NCBI RefSeq assembly: GCF_016863195.1
Contig: NZ_BOOK01000037.1
Coordinates: 62,001 to 126,000 of the forward strand
DNA length: 64,000 nt
Direction: 5' to 3'
DNA from: Paraplanobispora takensis
GTDB taxonomy: Bacteria > Actinomycetota > Actinomycetes > Streptosporangiales > Streptosporangiaceae
The notes below the pieces were generated by a model that worked only from the letters and a program-made list of their open reading frames with translations, was not told the DNA's origin and did no database searches. The translations under genes were made by a program, and so were the position numbers. Shown here piece after piece: positions 48,152 through 57,200 of the stretch. The stretch's first letter is position 1. Each line of letters starts with the position of its first letter.

Positions 48152-49717
48152 ATGGCTGCCACTCTCGGAGCGACCCGTACCCTCGACCCCCTCATGATCG
48201 AACGTGTCGTCCGGCACGTGACCTCCGGCGGCAAGACGCAGGTGGTCCTCGCGCCGTTCACCGGGGAGACCCTCGCCGAACTGCCCGTCTCCACCGCCGA
48301 GGACGTTCGCACCGCCCACGCCGCGGCGCGCCGGGCACAGCGGGAGTGGGCCGCGCTGCCGGTCCGGGAGAGGGTCAAGCCCTTCCTGCGCCTGCACGAC
48401 GCCCTGCTCGACCGCCGCGAGGAGATCCTCGACGTGGTGCAGTGGGAGACCGGCAAGGCCCGCAGGCACGCCTTCGAGGAGGTCCTCGACGTCGCGGGCT
48501 GCACGCTCTACTACGCGCGCCGGGCGCCGGGCCTGCTGGAGCCCAAGCGGCGCGGGGGCATCTTCCCGCTGGCCACGAAGGTCGCCGAGACCCGCCACCC
48601 CAAGGGCGTCGTGGCGCTGATCTCCCCCTGGAACTACCCGCTCTCCCTCGGCGTGACGGACGTCGTCCCTGCGCTGCTGGCGGGCAACGCCGTGGTGCAC
48701 AAGCCCGATACCCAGACCGCGCTGTCCACCCTGTGGACGATCGACCTGCTGGTCTCCCTCGGCATGCCCCGGGAGATCTGGCAGGTCGTGCTCGGCGAGC
48801 CGGCCGAGATCGGCGACCCGCTGCTCGACGACGCCGACTACGTGGCCTTCACCGGCTCCACCCGGGGCGGCAGGAAGATCGCCGAGGAGGCGGCCAAGCG
48901 GTTGATCGGCTGCTCGCTGGAGCTCGGCGGCAAGAACCCGATGATCGTGCTCGACGACGCCGACCTGGACGTGGCCGCCCAGGGGGCGCTGCGCGCCTGC
49001 TTCACCAACGCCGGGCAGCTGTGCATCTCCATCGAGCGCCTCTACGTCCACGACGCCGTGCACGACGCGTTCGTCGACAAGTTCGTCCGGCAGGCGAAGA
49101 ACATGAAGCTCGGCTCCGGCCTCGACTGGAACGTGCAGATGGGCTCGCTCACCTCGCGCCGCCAGCTGGAGGCGGTGAGCGCGCACGTGGACGACGCCGT
49201 GGCCAAGGGCGCCCGGGTGCTCGCGGGCGGCAGGGCCCGTCCCGACGCCGGGCCGCTGTTCTACGAGCCCACGATCCTGACCGACGTGGACGAGACCATG
49301 GACCTGTGCCGCGAGGAGACCTTCGGCCCGGTCGTGTCGATCTACCGGTTCTCGGACGAGGACGAGGCGGTGGAGCGGGCCAACGACACCGTCTACGGCC
49401 TCAACGCCTCCGTCTGGACCCGCGACGTGGCGCGCGGGCGCGCGCTGGCCGCCCGGATCAAGGCCGGGACCGTCAACGTCAACGAGGGGTACGGCTCGGC
49501 CTACGCCTCCTACGACGCGCCCATGGGCGGCATGAAGTCCTCCGGGATCGGGCGCCGCCACGGGGCCGAGGGCCTGCTGAAGTACACCGAGGCGCAGAAC
49601 ATCGCCAGCCAGGCCTCCTGGCTGGGCTTCGAGCCGATCTTCGGCATGACCTACGACAAGTACGCCGACACGCTCGCCGGCCTGCTCAAGACCATGAAGA
49701 AGCTCCACCTCAAGTAA
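48152..49717 (+). CDS. succinic semialdehyde dehydrogenase (NAD(P)+)
   Basis: 521 residues from the ATG at 48152; the frame back to 48080 has no support. Aldehyde dehydrogenase family: PWNYPLSLGVTDVVPALLAGNAVVHKPD, FTGSTRGGRKIAEEA, LELGGKNPM with catalytic Glu, and NAGQLCISIERLYVH with catalytic Cys. The subgroup is the actinobacterial GabD1/GabD2-like succinic semialdehyde dehydrogenase, which feeds succinate to the TCA cycle. It is 27 bases upstream of a GMC oxidoreductase and presumably co-transcribed with it. The exact aldehyde is inferred from the subfamily. Confidence 0.87.
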   Translation: MAATLGATRTLDPLMIERVVRHVTSGGKTQVVLAPFTGETLAELPVSTAEDVRTAHAAARRAQREWAALPVRERVKPFLRLHDALLDRREEILDVVQWETGKARRHAFEEVLDVAGCTLYYARRAPGLLEPKRRGGIFPLATKVAETRHPKGVVALISPWNYPLSLGVTDVVPALLAGNAVVHKPDTQTALSTLWTIDLLVSLGMPREIWQVVLGEPAEIGDPLLDDADYVAFTGSTRGGRKIAEEAAKRLIGCSLELGGKNPMIVLDDADLDVAAQGALRACFTNAGQLCISIERLYVHDAVHDAFVDKFVRQAKNMKLGSGLDWNVQMGSLTSRRQLEAVSAHVDDAVAKGARVLAGGRARPDAGPLFYEPTILTDVDETMDLCREETFGPVVSIYRFSDEDEAVERANDTVYGLNASVWTRDVARGRALAARIKAGTVNVNEGYGSAYASYDAPMGGMKSSGIGRRHGAEGLLKYTEAQNIASQASWLGFEPIFGMTYDKYADTLAGLLKTMKKLHLK

Positions 49718-49744
49718 GCGGAGACGGCCGGAGGGAGGTCGCGG

Positions 49745-51439
49745 ATGTTCAACTACGACGTGCTGGTGGTCGGGTCCGGGTTCGGCGGGAGCGTGGCGGC
49801 GCTGCGGCTGACCGAGAAGGGCTACAAGGTCGGCGTGCTGGAGGCCGGGCGGCGCTTCGACGAGCGCACGCTGCCCCGGACCTCCTGGCGCCTGCGCGAC
49901 TTCCTGTGGGCGCCCGGCCTCGGGCTCAAGGGCATCCAGCGCATCCACGTGCTGCGCGGCGGCAGGGGCTCGGGCGTGATGGTGCTGGCCGGCGCCGGGG
50001 TCGGCGGCGGCTCGCTGGTGTACGCCAACACCCTGTACGAGCCGCTGGACCCGTTCTTCGCCGACCCCCAGTGGGCGGGCATCACCGACTGGAAGGCCGA
50101 GCTGGCGCCGTACTACGACCAGGCCAAGCGCATGCTGGGCGTGGTGGTCAACCCGACGCTGACCCGGGCCGACGAGGTCATGCAGAAGGTCGCCGCCCGG
50201 ATGGGCGTGGCCGACACCTTCCACCGCGCCCCGGTCGGCGTGTTCTTCGGAACGCCCGGGGTGGAGGTCGACGACCCGTACTTCGGCGGGGCCGGGCCGC
50301 GCCGTACCGGCTGCACCGAGTGCGGGGAGTGCATGACCGGCTGCCGGCACGGCGCCAAGAACATGCTGATCAAGAACTATCTGTATCTCGCCGAGAAGGC
50401 CGGGGCCAGGGTGCACCCGGAGACCACGGCCGTCTCGGTCCGGCCCCTGCCCGCGGGCGGATACGAGGTGGAGGTGGCCAGGACCGGGCAGCCCTGGCGG
50501 CGCCGTACGCTCACCGCCGGGCAGGTGGTCTTCGCCGCCGGGACGTACGGCACGCAGCGCCTGCTGCACCGGATGCGGGCCGGCGGGAGGCTGCCCCGGA
50601 TCTCGGACCGGCTGGGGACGCTGACCCGGACCAACTCCGAGGCGCTGCTCGGTTTCGAGCGCCTGTCCGTCAAGGGCGAGAAGCTCAACCACGGCGTGGC
50701 GATCACCTCCTCCATCCACCCCGACGCGCACACGCACATCGAGCCCGTCCGCTACGGGAACGGCTCCAACGCGATGGGCCTGCTGCGCAGCCTGCTGATC
50801 GACGGCGGGGGCGCGCCGCGCTGGCTGAAGTTCCTGGGCGAGGCCGCCCGGCGCCCGCATCTGGTGCCGCGGCTGTTCAACCACCGCCGCTGGTCGGAGC
50901 GCACGATCATCGCGCTGGTCATGCAGGCCAAGGACAACTCCATCACCCTGTCGGCGCGCAGGGGCCCGCTCGGCTGGAGACTGCGCTCGCGGCCGGGCCA
51001 CGGCGAGCCCAACCCGACCTGGATCCCGGCCGGCCACGAGTTCGTCCGGTACGCGGCCGAGGAGATCGGCGGCATGCCCGGCGGCTCCTGGCTGGACCTG
51101 TTCGACATCCCGGCCACCGCGCACTTCCTGGGCGGCTGCGCCATCGGCGCCACGCCGTCCGAGGGGGTGATCGACGCCTACCACCGCGTGTACGGGCACG
51201 AGGGGCTGCACGTGGTGGACGGCTCGGCGATCTCGGCCAACCCCGGGGTCAACCCCTCGCTGACCATCACCGCCCAGGCCGAGCGGGCCATGGCGCTGTG
51301 GCCCAACAGGGGCGAGGCCGACGCCCGCCCGGCGCCGGGATCGTCCTACGCCCGGCTGGCGCCGGTGGCGCCGAGGAGCCCGGCCGTCCCGGCCGCCGCC
51401 CCGGGCGCGCTCCGCCTGCCCGTCGTCGAGGTGACCTGA
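49745..51439 (+). CDS. ChoD-like GMC family FAD oxidoreductase
   Basis: 564 residues, ATG behind GGAGGT. FAD motif VLVVGSGFGGSVAALRLTEKGYKVGVLEA at the N-terminus; GAGVGGGSLVYANTLYEP is the GMC signature. A Cys-rich CTECGECMTGCRHGAKN near residue 192 is conserved in the M. tuberculosis ChoD/Rv3409c group. The C-terminal GGCAIGATPSEGV and VNPSLTITAQAERA complete the fold. Annotated cholesterol oxidase in relatives, but sterol oxidation is not established for the group. In M. tuberculosis the orthologue adjoins guaB3, so this is a displaced backbone gene. About 60 Pro/Ala-rich residues trail the domain. Confidence 0.87.
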   Translation: MFNYDVLVVGSGFGGSVAALRLTEKGYKVGVLEAGRRFDERTLPRTSWRLRDFLWAPGLGLKGIQRIHVLRGGRGSGVMVLAGAGVGGGSLVYANTLYEPLDPFFADPQWAGITDWKAELAPYYDQAKRMLGVVVNPTLTRADEVMQKVAARMGVADTFHRAPVGVFFGTPGVEVDDPYFGGAGPRRTGCTECGECMTGCRHGAKNMLIKNYLYLAEKAGARVHPETTAVSVRPLPAGGYEVEVARTGQPWRRRTLTAGQVVFAAGTYGTQRLLHRMRAGGRLPRISDRLGTLTRTNSEALLGFERLSVKGEKLNHGVAITSSIHPDAHTHIEPVRYGNGSNAMGLLRSLLIDGGGAPRWLKFLGEAARRPHLVPRLFNHRRWSERTIIALVMQAKDNSITLSARRGPLGWRLRSRPGHGEPNPTWIPAGHEFVRYAAEEIGGMPGGSWLDLFDIPATAHFLGGCAIGATPSEGVIDAYHRVYGHEGLHVVDGSAISANPGVNPSLTITAQAERAMALWPNRGEADARPAPGSSYARLAPVAPRSPAVPAAAPGALRLPVVEVT

Positions 51440-51497
51440 GGGACGCACCTGCGGACCTGGCCACCGGCCCCGCCGGGACGTCCGGCACAATCCCCGT

Positions 51498-52871
51498 GTG
51501 ATCTGGAACGTCGAGGAGTTCACCCGCGCCGCGGGCGTGACCGTCGAGCGGCTGGCCGCCTACGTGGAGGAGAGTCAGCGGGGCCTGCCGCCCGTCGTCG
51601 CCCGCCGCCCGCCGCGCGAGCTGGCCGAGCGGCTCGGCCTGGCCCGGTGGATCCGCGAGGGCGGGATGACGCCGGAGGGGTACGCCGGCTTCCTGGCCGT
51701 CTATCTGGCGGAGGGCACCCGGCTGCACCACCCGGCCTCCCTGGGCCACCAGGTCGCCTCCCCGGACTTCCCCGCGGCGCTGGCCGACTTCGTGCACGGC
51801 GCCGCCAACAACCCGATGGCGATCTACGAGATGGGCGCCTCCGCGGCCACCGTCGAGTTCGAGGTCCTGCGCTGGATGCTGGACAAGGCCGGGTACGGCG
51901 AGACGGGCGGCGGCGTGCTCACCCACGGGGGCTCGCTGGCCAACCTCACCGCCCTGCTGGCCGCGCGGGCGGCGGCGGCCCCCCGGGCGTGGACCGACGG
52001 GGTCCCCGCGGACCTGGCCCTGCTCGCGCCCGAGTCGGCGCACTACTCGCTCACCCGCGCCGCGGCGATCCTCGGCCTGGGGGAGCGGGCGGTCATGCCG
52101 CTGGACACCGACCCGCTGGGCAGGATCGACGTGGCCCGGCTGCCCGCGGCGCTGGAGCGGGTACGGCGGGCCGGGCGGCGGCCGATGGCCCTGGTGGCGA
52201 ACGCCTGCTCGACCGGGACCGGCCTCTACGACGACCTGCGCGGCATCGGCGCGTTCTGCGCCGCGCACGGCGTCTGGTTCCACGTGGACGGCGCGCACGG
52301 CGCCTCGGCGCTGCTGTCGGCCGGGCACCGGCGCCTGCTCGACGGGATCGAGCTCGCCGACTCGATGATCTGGGACGCGCACAAGATGCTGCGCACCTCC
52401 AGCCTGGCGGCCGCCGTACTGACCCGGCGGGAGGGCGACCTGGACGCGGCCTTCCGCCAGCGGGCCAGCTATCTGTTCTACGGCGACCAGGGCTTCGACC
52501 TGATCGGCAGGACGGTGGAGTGCAGCAAGGCCGAGCTGGGCCTGAAGGTGTTCCTCAACCTCGCCTGGCGGGGCGAGCGCGGCCTGGGCGACTACGTCGC
52601 CCGGCAGTACGCCGCCGCGCACCGCCTGTGGGAGCTGGGCCGGGAGCGGCCGGGCTTCACCTTCCCCTACGAGCCGGAGAGCAACATCGTCTGCTTCCGG
52701 TACGGCGCCGGCGACCAGGCGGAGATCCGCGAGCGCCTGATGGACGAGGGCGCCTTCCACCTGACGTCGGCCGAGATCGGCGGTGTCCGGCACCTGCGGG
52801 CGACCGTCATGGCCCCGGCGACGGACGACAAGACGCTGGAGGCGCTGCTCGACCGGATCGCCGGGGCGTGA
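51498..52871 (+). CDS. group II PLP-dependent amino acid decarboxylase
   Basis: 457 residues, GTG start. PLP fold type I decarboxylase: LTHGGSLANLTALLAAR near the N-terminal third, VHVDGAHGAS-like FHVDGAHGASALL (Asp binding the pyridine nitrogen), and the Schiff-base lysine in WDAHKMLRTSSL. Closest in style to glutamate, diaminobutyrate or aromatic amino acid decarboxylases. The substrate cannot be decided. Situated 58 bases after the GMC gene, on the same strand, so it may share its transcript with the semialdehyde dehydrogenase and GMC genes. A glutamate/GABA link to that dehydrogenase is tempting but unproven. Confidence 0.85.
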   Translation: MIWNVEEFTRAAGVTVERLAAYVEESQRGLPPVVARRPPRELAERLGLARWIREGGMTPEGYAGFLAVYLAEGTRLHHPASLGHQVASPDFPAALADFVHGAANNPMAIYEMGASAATVEFEVLRWMLDKAGYGETGGGVLTHGGSLANLTALLAARAAAAPRAWTDGVPADLALLAPESAHYSLTRAAAILGLGERAVMPLDTDPLGRIDVARLPAALERVRRAGRRPMALVANACSTGTGLYDDLRGIGAFCAAHGVWFHVDGAHGASALLSAGHRRLLDGIELADSMIWDAHKMLRTSSLAAAVLTRREGDLDAAFRQRASYLFYGDQGFDLIGRTVECSKAELGLKVFLNLAWRGERGLGDYVARQYAAAHRLWELGRERPGFTFPYEPESNIVCFRYGAGDQAEIRERLMDEGAFHLTSAEIGGVRHLRATVMAPATDDKTLEALLDRIAGA

Positions 52872-52876
52872 CGGGG

Positions 52877-52914
52877 GGACGCTCCGGGACGTCTCAGGAC
52901 GTCCCGGAGCGTCC
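52877..52914. terminator. bidirectional terminator
   Basis: Perfect 16-bp stem (52877-52892 with 52899-52914), 6-base loop, between the convergent decarboxylase and hydrolase genes. Confidence 0.9.
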
Positions 52915-52931
52915 GGAGGCGTCCCCGATCG

Positions 52932-53636
52932 TCAGAGCCAGTCGTCGATCGAGGCCATGAAGCCGTCGAACAGGTGTCGGTGCACGGTGTGCTCGGCGCC
53001 CGGCACGATCCGGACCTCGAAGCCCCGCTCCTTCAGTTCCGCGGCGAAGCCGGGAGAGACGAGGAAACTGGGGTCGGCGAGCTGGACCAGGGACGGGACC
53101 ACCGGCTCGGGGGTGAAGTCCCGGCCGGAGAACCCGCCCAGCGCGAGCGCGGTCGCGACGTCCCAGGACTCCAGCATCTCCAGCTCCACCTCGACCTCGT
53201 CGGCGGGGAAGCCGGGATGGGAGGCGGCGACCTGCTCGCGGGTGGCGTCCTTGCCCCGGGCGAGCATCTCGGTCATCGGCACGCCGTCGACGACGGGCAG
53301 CCGGAACGCGGGATCGGAGTAGATCGCCCGGCCGGGCCGCAGCCGCTCCACCGCCAGGCCGAGCGTCAGCCCGCCCAGCGAGTGGCCGATCGCCAGTTCC
53401 GGCTCCGCGGGCACCGACTCCAGCACCGAGGCCGCCAGCGCCTCGGGCGCGTAGTCCGCCTCGTCCCCGCCGCGGGGGCTGTCGCCGTGCCCGGGAAGGT
53501 CCACCGCGATGACCCGGTAACCGCGCCCGGCCAGCGCGGGACCCACCCGCCACCAGCACCGGGAGTCGGCCATGATGCCGTGGACCAGCACGGCGACCCG
53601 GTCGCCGGAACCCCATTGGCGTGTGTTGAGCTTCAT
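52932..53636 (-). CDS. alpha/beta hydrolase
   Basis: 234 residues from the ATG at 53636. Alpha/beta-hydrolase fold: VAVLVHGIMADSRCWW (oxyanion region), nucleophile elbow GHSLGG with Ser at about 89, and a C-terminal catalytic His in VPGAEHTVHRH; an acidic residue lies before it. It is 13 bases downstream of the MFS transporter and must be co-transcribed with it. Probably an esterase, amidase or lactonase for whatever the transporter imports. Confidence 0.87.
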   Translation of the reverse strand: MKLNTRQWGSGDRVAVLVHGIMADSRCWWRVGPALAGRGYRVIAVDLPGHGDSPRGGDEADYAPEALAASVLESVPAEPELAIGHSLGGLTLGLAVERLRPGRAIYSDPAFRLPVVDGVPMTEMLARGKDATREQVAASHPGFPADEVEVELEMLESWDVATALALGGFSGRDFTPEPVVPSLVQLADPSFLVSPGFAAELKERGFEVRIVPGAEHTVHRHLFDGFMASIDDWL

Positions 53637-53649
53637 ATGGACCCTTTCC

Positions 53650-54903
53650 TCAACGAACCGATCTGATGGGGAGTACGGCGACCGCCCCGGCGAGCGAGAT
53701 GACGATCGCCACCGCCCACAGTGCGCCATAGCCGCCGAAGGCGCTCACGATCGCGCCGGCGACGAACGGGGCGATCATCTGCGGGCCCGCGTTGGCGACG
53801 TTGAGGATGCCCATGTCACGGGCGGCGTCCCCCTTGCTGGGCAGCACCAGGGTGACGATCGCGATGTCCACCGCGCCGTAGGCGCCGAACGCGGCGCCGT
53901 GCACGATGCTGTAGACGATCATCGAGGTCATGCTGGGCCAGAGCAGCGGCAGCAGCATCGAGACGGCGGTGACGAGGCCCGCGGCGGTCACGAACATCTT
54001 GCGCCGGTCCAGCCGGTCCGACAACGGGCCGCAGACGATCGCCGCGACCATCGCCGACAGCGTGGAGACGATCGTGGTCGTCGCGACGGCCTGCGGCGCC
54101 TCCTCCTTCGACAGGCCGATGTAGTCCTGGAAGAGGAACAGCATGAACAGCAGCACCATGAAGTAGCCCAGGACCATCAGGGCGCGGCCGACGAAGACCC
54201 ACAGGAAGTCCCGGTGGGCGAGGGCGGAGACGAAGTCCGCGACCGAGGTGGCCAGGGAGGTCCTGGGCCGCCGCGTGACCTCGTACTCCCCGGGGCGCGG
54301 GTCGTGGGTCAGCGAGACCACCAGGAGCGCGCCGAGCACCACGGCCGAGCCGAAGACCAGATAGCCGAGGGAGACGTCGGCCACGAAGAACGCCGCGAGC
54401 TGGACGCCGACCATGACGCCGACCGAGGTGGCCACGGAGATGACCGCCGAGGCGGTGCCCCGCCGCTCCTCGGGCACCCGGTCGGGGACGATCGCGGTCA
54501 GCGCGGCCTGGTAGAGGTTCATCATCGCCTGGGCCAGCGACCAGCCGAGCAGGATCATCGGGATGGTCGAGACCTGGCTCATCAGCAGCATGGTGGCCAG
54601 CGCGGCCAGGGCGCCGCCGATGATCCACGGGTTGCGCCGCCCCCACCGGGAGCGGGTCCGGTCCGACAGCGTGCCGCCGATCGGGTTGAAGACCGTGGCG
54701 AACACGGCGCTGACGCCGGCGACCATGGCCACGTTGGCGACCTTGTTCTCGGGGTCGATCTCGGCGATCTGAGTCTGCACGAGCAGACCGCCGACGCCCA
54801 GATAGAGCATGTACATGACGGCGTTGGCGACACCGAGGACGCCCAGCAGCTTGGGCAGGCCGTCCTTACGGGTCGCGGCGGGGGGAGTGCCGAGGGCGCT
54901 CAC
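53650..54903 (-). CDS. MFS transporter (GPH-like)
   Basis: 417 residues, GTG start, about 12 hydrophobic segments. The loop GGTLSDRTRSRWGRRNPWIIGGALAAL between segments 2 and 3 matches the signature seen in GPH-type sugar/cation symporters and MFS members. A second copy-like loop, CGPLSDRLDRRKMFV, follows segment 8. Possible role: import of a glycoside or ester later cut by the hydrolase downstream. Control by the divergent LacI-type regulator through the palindrome at 54967-54978 is likely. Confidence 0.87.
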   Translation of the reverse strand: MSALGTPPAATRKDGLPKLLGVLGVANAVMYMLYLGVGGLLVQTQIAEIDPENKVANVAMVAGVSAVFATVFNPIGGTLSDRTRSRWGRRNPWIIGGALAALATMLLMSQVSTIPMILLGWSLAQAMMNLYQAALTAIVPDRVPEERRGTASAVISVATSVGVMVGVQLAAFFVADVSLGYLVFGSAVVLGALLVVSLTHDPRPGEYEVTRRPRTSLATSVADFVSALAHRDFLWVFVGRALMVLGYFMVLLFMLFLFQDYIGLSKEEAPQAVATTTIVSTLSAMVAAIVCGPLSDRLDRRKMFVTAAGLVTAVSMLLPLLWPSMTSMIVYSIVHGAAFGAYGAVDIAIVTLVLPSKGDAARDMGILNVANAGPQMIAPFVAGAIVSAFGGYGALWAVAIVISLAGAVAVLPIRSVR

Positions 54904-54966
54904 GCGCGGCTCGCCAAAGTCATCGTCGTTCCTTTCGCGCAGCTCAAAGTGGGGGTGACGCAGTGG

Positions 54967-54978
54967 TTATACGTATAA
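54967..54978. promoter_or_regulatory. LacI-type operator upstream of the MFS gene
   Basis: Perfect 12-bp palindrome TTATACGTATAA with the central CG typical of LacI-family sites, 64 bases upstream of the MFS start and within its probable promoter. The LacI-type gene is divergent 117-126 bases to the right. Confidence 0.75.
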
Positions 54979-55094
54979 TCAGTTGATAGCACCCGCCCGC
55001 CGGAGATGACAAGAGCAAAGTTCTGTAACGGCCGTCCCGGGACGGGGTCCCCCGGTGGAGCGGAGCGGGCGAAGTCCCCGCCGGGGCGGCGAGA

Positions 55095-56099
55095 ATGGAG
55101 GCGATGAACGCCAAGCCTCCCACCAGCCTCGACGTCGCCCGGCTGGCCGGCGTCTCCCAGGCGACGGTCTCGTACGTGCTCAACGACCGACCGGGCGCCC
55201 GGGTCAGCGACGAGACGCGGGAACGGGTGCGGGAGGCCGCCGAGCGACTGGGATACGTGCCGCACGCCGGGGCGCGCACGCTGCGCACCGGACGGAGCGG
55301 GCTGATCCTGATCTCCATGGACGACGTGCCGTACGGACCGCTGGCCATCGGCATGCTGGAGGAGCTCGACCGGGAGCTCTCCCGGCGCGGTTACACCCTG
55401 GTCCAGTACGGCGCCCGCCGGCTGCGCGGGGTCCCGGCCGCCCGCGCCTGGGCCGAGCTGCGGCCGGTCGCGGTGCTGGCCGGGGCCGGGAAGCTCGACG
55501 AGCAGGCGGTGGCCGTCCTGCGCTCGGCCGGGGTCAAGGCCGTCGTCGCGCTGGGGGCCCACTCCTCGGCCGTGACCGCGAGCGTCGTCGTCGACCACGC
55601 GGGCATAGGGGCCCTGGCGGCCGGGCACCTGATCGACCGCGGCTGCCGTACGATCGCCGCGGTCGTCCCGGCGGAGCCCGGCCTGCGCGAGATGGGCGAG
55701 CACCGGCTGAGCGGGGCCCGGCGGGTCGCCGAGGCCCGGGGAGTCCCGCTGACCAGGGCCGACCTGCCCTTCAGCGAGGAAGGCGCCGCCGCCCTGCTCG
55801 ACGTGTGGCGGCGGGTGGACGGGGTGTTCGCCTACAACGACGACTACGCCATGCTGCTGATGACCGTGCTGCGCGACGCGGGCGTCGCCGTACCCGGTGA
55901 CGTGCGGATGGTCGGCTGCGACGACCTGCCGCTGGCCACCCTCCTGCGCCCGAGGCTCACCACGGTCCGGATCGACGTCTCCGCGATGCCGTCCCTCCTC
56001 GCCCGGCGGCTGGAGGAGCTCATGGAACAGGAGGCCCCCGCCGAACCGGACCACATCCACCCGTGGAACCCGGTCCTGGTCGTCCGGGAGTCGTCCTGA
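55095..56099 (+). CDS. LacI-family transcriptional regulator
   Basis: 334 residues from the ATG at 55095; an ATG at 55104 is an alternative and lacks proper spacing. LacI helix-turn-helix and hinge: TSLDVARLAGVSQATVSYVLNDRPGARVSDETRERVREAAERLGYVP at about 10-56. The periplasmic-binding-like effector domain follows (about 68-330) with VVDHAGIGALAAGHLIDRG, FAYNDDYAMLLM and RMVGCDDLPLATLLRPRLTTV. Divergent from the MFS-hydrolase operon and presumably its repressor, sensing a sugar-like ligand. Confidence 0.92.
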   Translation: MEAMNAKPPTSLDVARLAGVSQATVSYVLNDRPGARVSDETRERVREAAERLGYVPHAGARTLRTGRSGLILISMDDVPYGPLAIGMLEELDRELSRRGYTLVQYGARRLRGVPAARAWAELRPVAVLAGAGKLDEQAVAVLRSAGVKAVVALGAHSSAVTASVVVDHAGIGALAAGHLIDRGCRTIAAVVPAEPGLREMGEHRLSGARRVAEARGVPLTRADLPFSEEGAAALLDVWRRVDGVFAYNDDYAMLLMTVLRDAGVAVPGDVRMVGCDDLPLATLLRPRLTTVRIDVSAMPSLLARRLEELMEQEAPAEPDHIHPWNPVLVVRESS

Positions 56100-56226
56100 A
56101 CGGCAGGGCACCGTCGCGAGGCGTCTGCGGTCCCGGTGCCGCGGCGTCCCCGGTTCCGATCCCGTGCCGTCACCGGGAGGCCGGGTCCGCAGCCTCCGGC
56201 CGGGCCGGGACGGTGAGCCCGCCGGC

Positions 56227-56970
56227 TCAGGCCAGGGGGTGCCGGACCCAGATGTTGGGCTCGACGTAGACGGCGTGGTCCTGCCCGACGTCGCAGTGGA
56301 CCGGGACGAGGGCCTTGGGCACCTCGATCTCGCCGCTCGCGTCGAAGGGCAGGCCGGTCCACTCACGCCACTCGGCGAGCGTGCCGGAGATCGTCATCGA
56401 GCGGGGCGCCACCTTCACGATCCCGCCGCCGGCGCGGATGTGCACGCGCAGCCACGGGTCGGCGGGGAGGCCGTCGGGCCGGGTCCGCGCGGCGTAATCC
56501 GCCATCGGGGTGCGCGGCTCCAGGTGCTTGGCGTTCGGCCGTACCGGGGCCAGCATCTCGGTGAACCCGAGCCGGGCGGCGTTGTCCCGCAGCGCGCCGA
56601 GCATGGTCGGCGACAATCCCTTGCCCAGCAGATCGGTCCTGACGGTGATCTCCAGGGCGGTGACCCTGCCGGGGGTCCCACCGGTCCGCCGGGTGTGCCA
56701 GGCCCGCAGGATCGCGCCGTCCCAGCCGCCGTCCGGCAGCTCCTCGCGCGTCCAGGTGAACGGGACGCTGAACGCCCTGGCCGCCAGGCGCCCGGGATCG
56801 GCGTCGTCGTCGGCGACCAGGACGAACTCCGGGTAGGCGCTCTCGCAGACGTCGTAGAAGAGATTCGCCATCGGGTCGTGGAGCATGAACTCCGGCCAGG
56901 GATTGTCCATCGCCCAGATCGCCCCGGCGAGTTCCGGGCGTTCGGCGAGAGTGGTGATTCTCAAGGCCAT
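56227..56970 (-). CDS. GNAT-like N-acetyltransferase
   Basis: 247 residues from the ATG at 56970 (start MALRITTLAERPELAGAIWAMDNPWPEFML). GNAT-like: ALEITVRTDLLGKGLSPTMLGALRDNAARLGF replaces the usual V-loop R-x-x-G-x-G with a shorter LLGKGLS. The C-terminal half (PMADYAARTRPDGLPADPWLRVHIRAGG and after) is typical of larger actinomycete GNAT proteins of unknown substrate. The frame is open for many kb to the right because of GC bias; only this part is a gene. Convergent with the LacI gene. Confidence 0.75.
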   Translation of the reverse strand: MALRITTLAERPELAGAIWAMDNPWPEFMLHDPMANLFYDVCESAYPEFVLVADDDADPGRLAARAFSVPFTWTREELPDGGWDGAILRAWHTRRTGGTPGRVTALEITVRTDLLGKGLSPTMLGALRDNAARLGFTEMLAPVRPNAKHLEPRTPMADYAARTRPDGLPADPWLRVHIRAGGGIVKVAPRSMTISGTLAEWREWTGLPFDASGEIEVPKALVPVHCDVGQDHAVYVEPNIWVRHPLA

Positions 56971-57200
56971 ACCGCCATCCTCGCAGGCGGCATGCCATCG
57001 GCCCGGACATCCGTCCCACCACCCGGAGGCGGGAGCCGGTGAGAGAGGCGGGAACCGATGAGAGGGGCGGGAACCGATGAGAGGGGCGGGAATCGGCGAG
57101 GCGGCCGCCGGGGACGGCGAGGACGCGCGGGGCCCGTGCGGGCTCACACGCAGGTGTCGGGCACCTCGCCCGGGTCGAATCCGCTCCGCGACGGGGCGGG

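Noticed and set aside
45784-51501. 1905-residue plus-strand open frame
   Set aside because: Long only because of GC bias. It overlaps the lipoprotein, dehydrogenase and GMC genes, which have clear domains in other frames.
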